A DNA stretch of 64,000 nt from Pseudomonadota bacterium. GTDB taxonomy: Bacteria; Pseudomonadota; Alphaproteobacteria; UBA2136; JAPKEQ01. Made by a program: the position numbers and the translations under genes. The stretch lies in assembly GCA_036141575.1 (NCBI GenBank), contig JAYZXF010000006.1, positions 1 through 64,000 on the forward strand. The letters run 5' to 3'. Numbering within the stretch: position 1 is the first letter of the stretch; each line of letters begins with the position of its first letter. The notes beneath the pieces were generated by a model. That model did no database searches. It was not told the DNA's origin and saw only the letters and a list, made by a program, of their open reading frames with translations. Shown one piece after another: positions 63,608 through 64,000 of the stretch.

Positions 63608-64000
63608 AGCTTATACACAAGCAGACCGCTGGTTGGATTCAAGCTGCTGTAGCCGTTTTTATTTTTATGGGGATCTCCAATGTATTTGGTCGCTATGGCG
63701 CACATATTTACAAAATACAGCCTGTCATCTTCTCATGTGCAGCATTTGCAAGTTGCGCATTATCTCTTTTATTTTTTGCAGGAAAAGGGCCTCTGGGTAA
63801 AGAAACCATGAGAAGTTTAGATACTTGGGCATATGGAATGGTCCTCATGCTTAACTATATCTTAGGTATCCATTTATTTATGTACGTTTCATCAACAGAA
63901 GGCACAATGCTTCAAAAGCTAAGCGTGTTCTTTGGTGTTATTGGGAGTTGGTTTTTCCTTATGAGAAAACCCGATACATACCAATTCTTAGGAACCCTAC
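63604..64000 (+). CDS. DMT/EamA-like membrane transporter (3' end outside window)
   Basis: The frame is open from the ATG overlapping the preceding stop to the window edge (132 codons). It begins KLIHKQTAGWIQAAVAVFIF and then GISNVFGRYGAHIYK, with four hydrophobic segments in the visible part (ending GVIGSWFFLMRKPDTYQFLG). The pattern of short helices with small loops and the late LSVFFGVIGSWFFL segment fits EamA/drug-metabolite transporters. Substrate unknown, and the assignment rests on a partial sequence. Confidence 0.6.
   Translation, partial: MKLIHKQTAGWIQAAVAVFIFMGISNVFGRYGAHIYKIQPVIFSCAAFASCALSLLFFAGKGPLGKETMRSLDTWAYGMVLMLNYILGIHLFMYVSSTEGTMLQKLSVFFGVIGSWFFLMRKPDTYQFLGTL

Noticed and set aside
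1-64000. CRISPR array or IS element
   Set aside because: No regularly spaced repeats and no transposase with terminal repeats were seen; the mobile signals are tRNA-site integrases and phage scars only.

Overview
The window looks like chromosome of a mid-GC (about 45 percent by eye) Gram-negative bacterium, most likely an alphaproteobacterium outside the well-known model genera. Pointers are the xerD-accA adjacency, recA followed by recX, alphaproteobacterial-style ParC, LipB and RecO sequences, NodT-type outer membrane efflux proteins and a compact CheA/W/R/D/B operon. The exact lineage cannot be fixed from the sequence alone.

Layout. 1-1036 is a NadR-like gene (cut by the window edge) with its terminator. 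1043-14522 is a tandem pair of integrative elements lodged in the 3' end of an intact tRNA-Leu(GAG) gene (14506-14590). The tRNA 3' end occurs as a direct repeat at 1043, 4362 and 14502. The left element (3.3 kb) is degenerate, with a truncated integrase, a GNAT acetyltransferase, an ASCH protein and an aspartoacylase-like enzyme. The right element (10.1 kb) has a full-length tyrosine integrase and a heavy-metal RND efflux operon (cusC-cusB-cusA, a Cys/Met-rich periplasmic protein and a DUF2231 membrane protein with a His-rich tail).

14708-38307 is mostly ordinary core genome: lipB, parC, recO, leucine dehydrogenase, a NADAR protein, a TPR-sulfotransferase, NUDIX, accA, xerD, a CorC/HlyC protein, a Ca/Na exchanger, HNH, recX and recA. 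Small scars lie among them: a frameshifted gene at 19126-19588 and a beheaded phage lysozyme immediately after recO. 38548-48219 is one co-directional signalling operon: STAS, MCP, CheY, CheA, CheW, CheR, CheD, CheB, STAS, and a three-domain protein joining an RsbW-like ATPase, a receiver and a SpoIIE/RsbU phosphatase. It couples a chemosensory array to partner switching. 48225-54017 is a second RND pump (OMF-MFP-permease). 54122-58459 is a hybrid histidine kinase divergent from an orphan branched-chain amino-acid-type binding protein.

58508-63237 is the most unusual locus, a compact polymorphic-toxin cluster. A protein with a multi-spanning membrane N-terminal half and a C-terminal toxin-like domain overlaps a zinc-ribbon putative immunity gene. 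Downstream lies an unannotated, beheaded second toxin tip (WHH-type HNH/EndoVII nuclease) overlapping a SUKH-family immunity gene. A second zinc-ribbon paralogue follows, then a CYTH-domain gene and an unknown gene. The two toxin reading frames share a linker (PLP..KAVTSRL), and the two zinc-ribbon genes share a duplicated 3' end plus terminator, which looks like toxin-tip exchange caught in the sequence. The window ends with a small membrane protein and the start of a DMT-like transporter.
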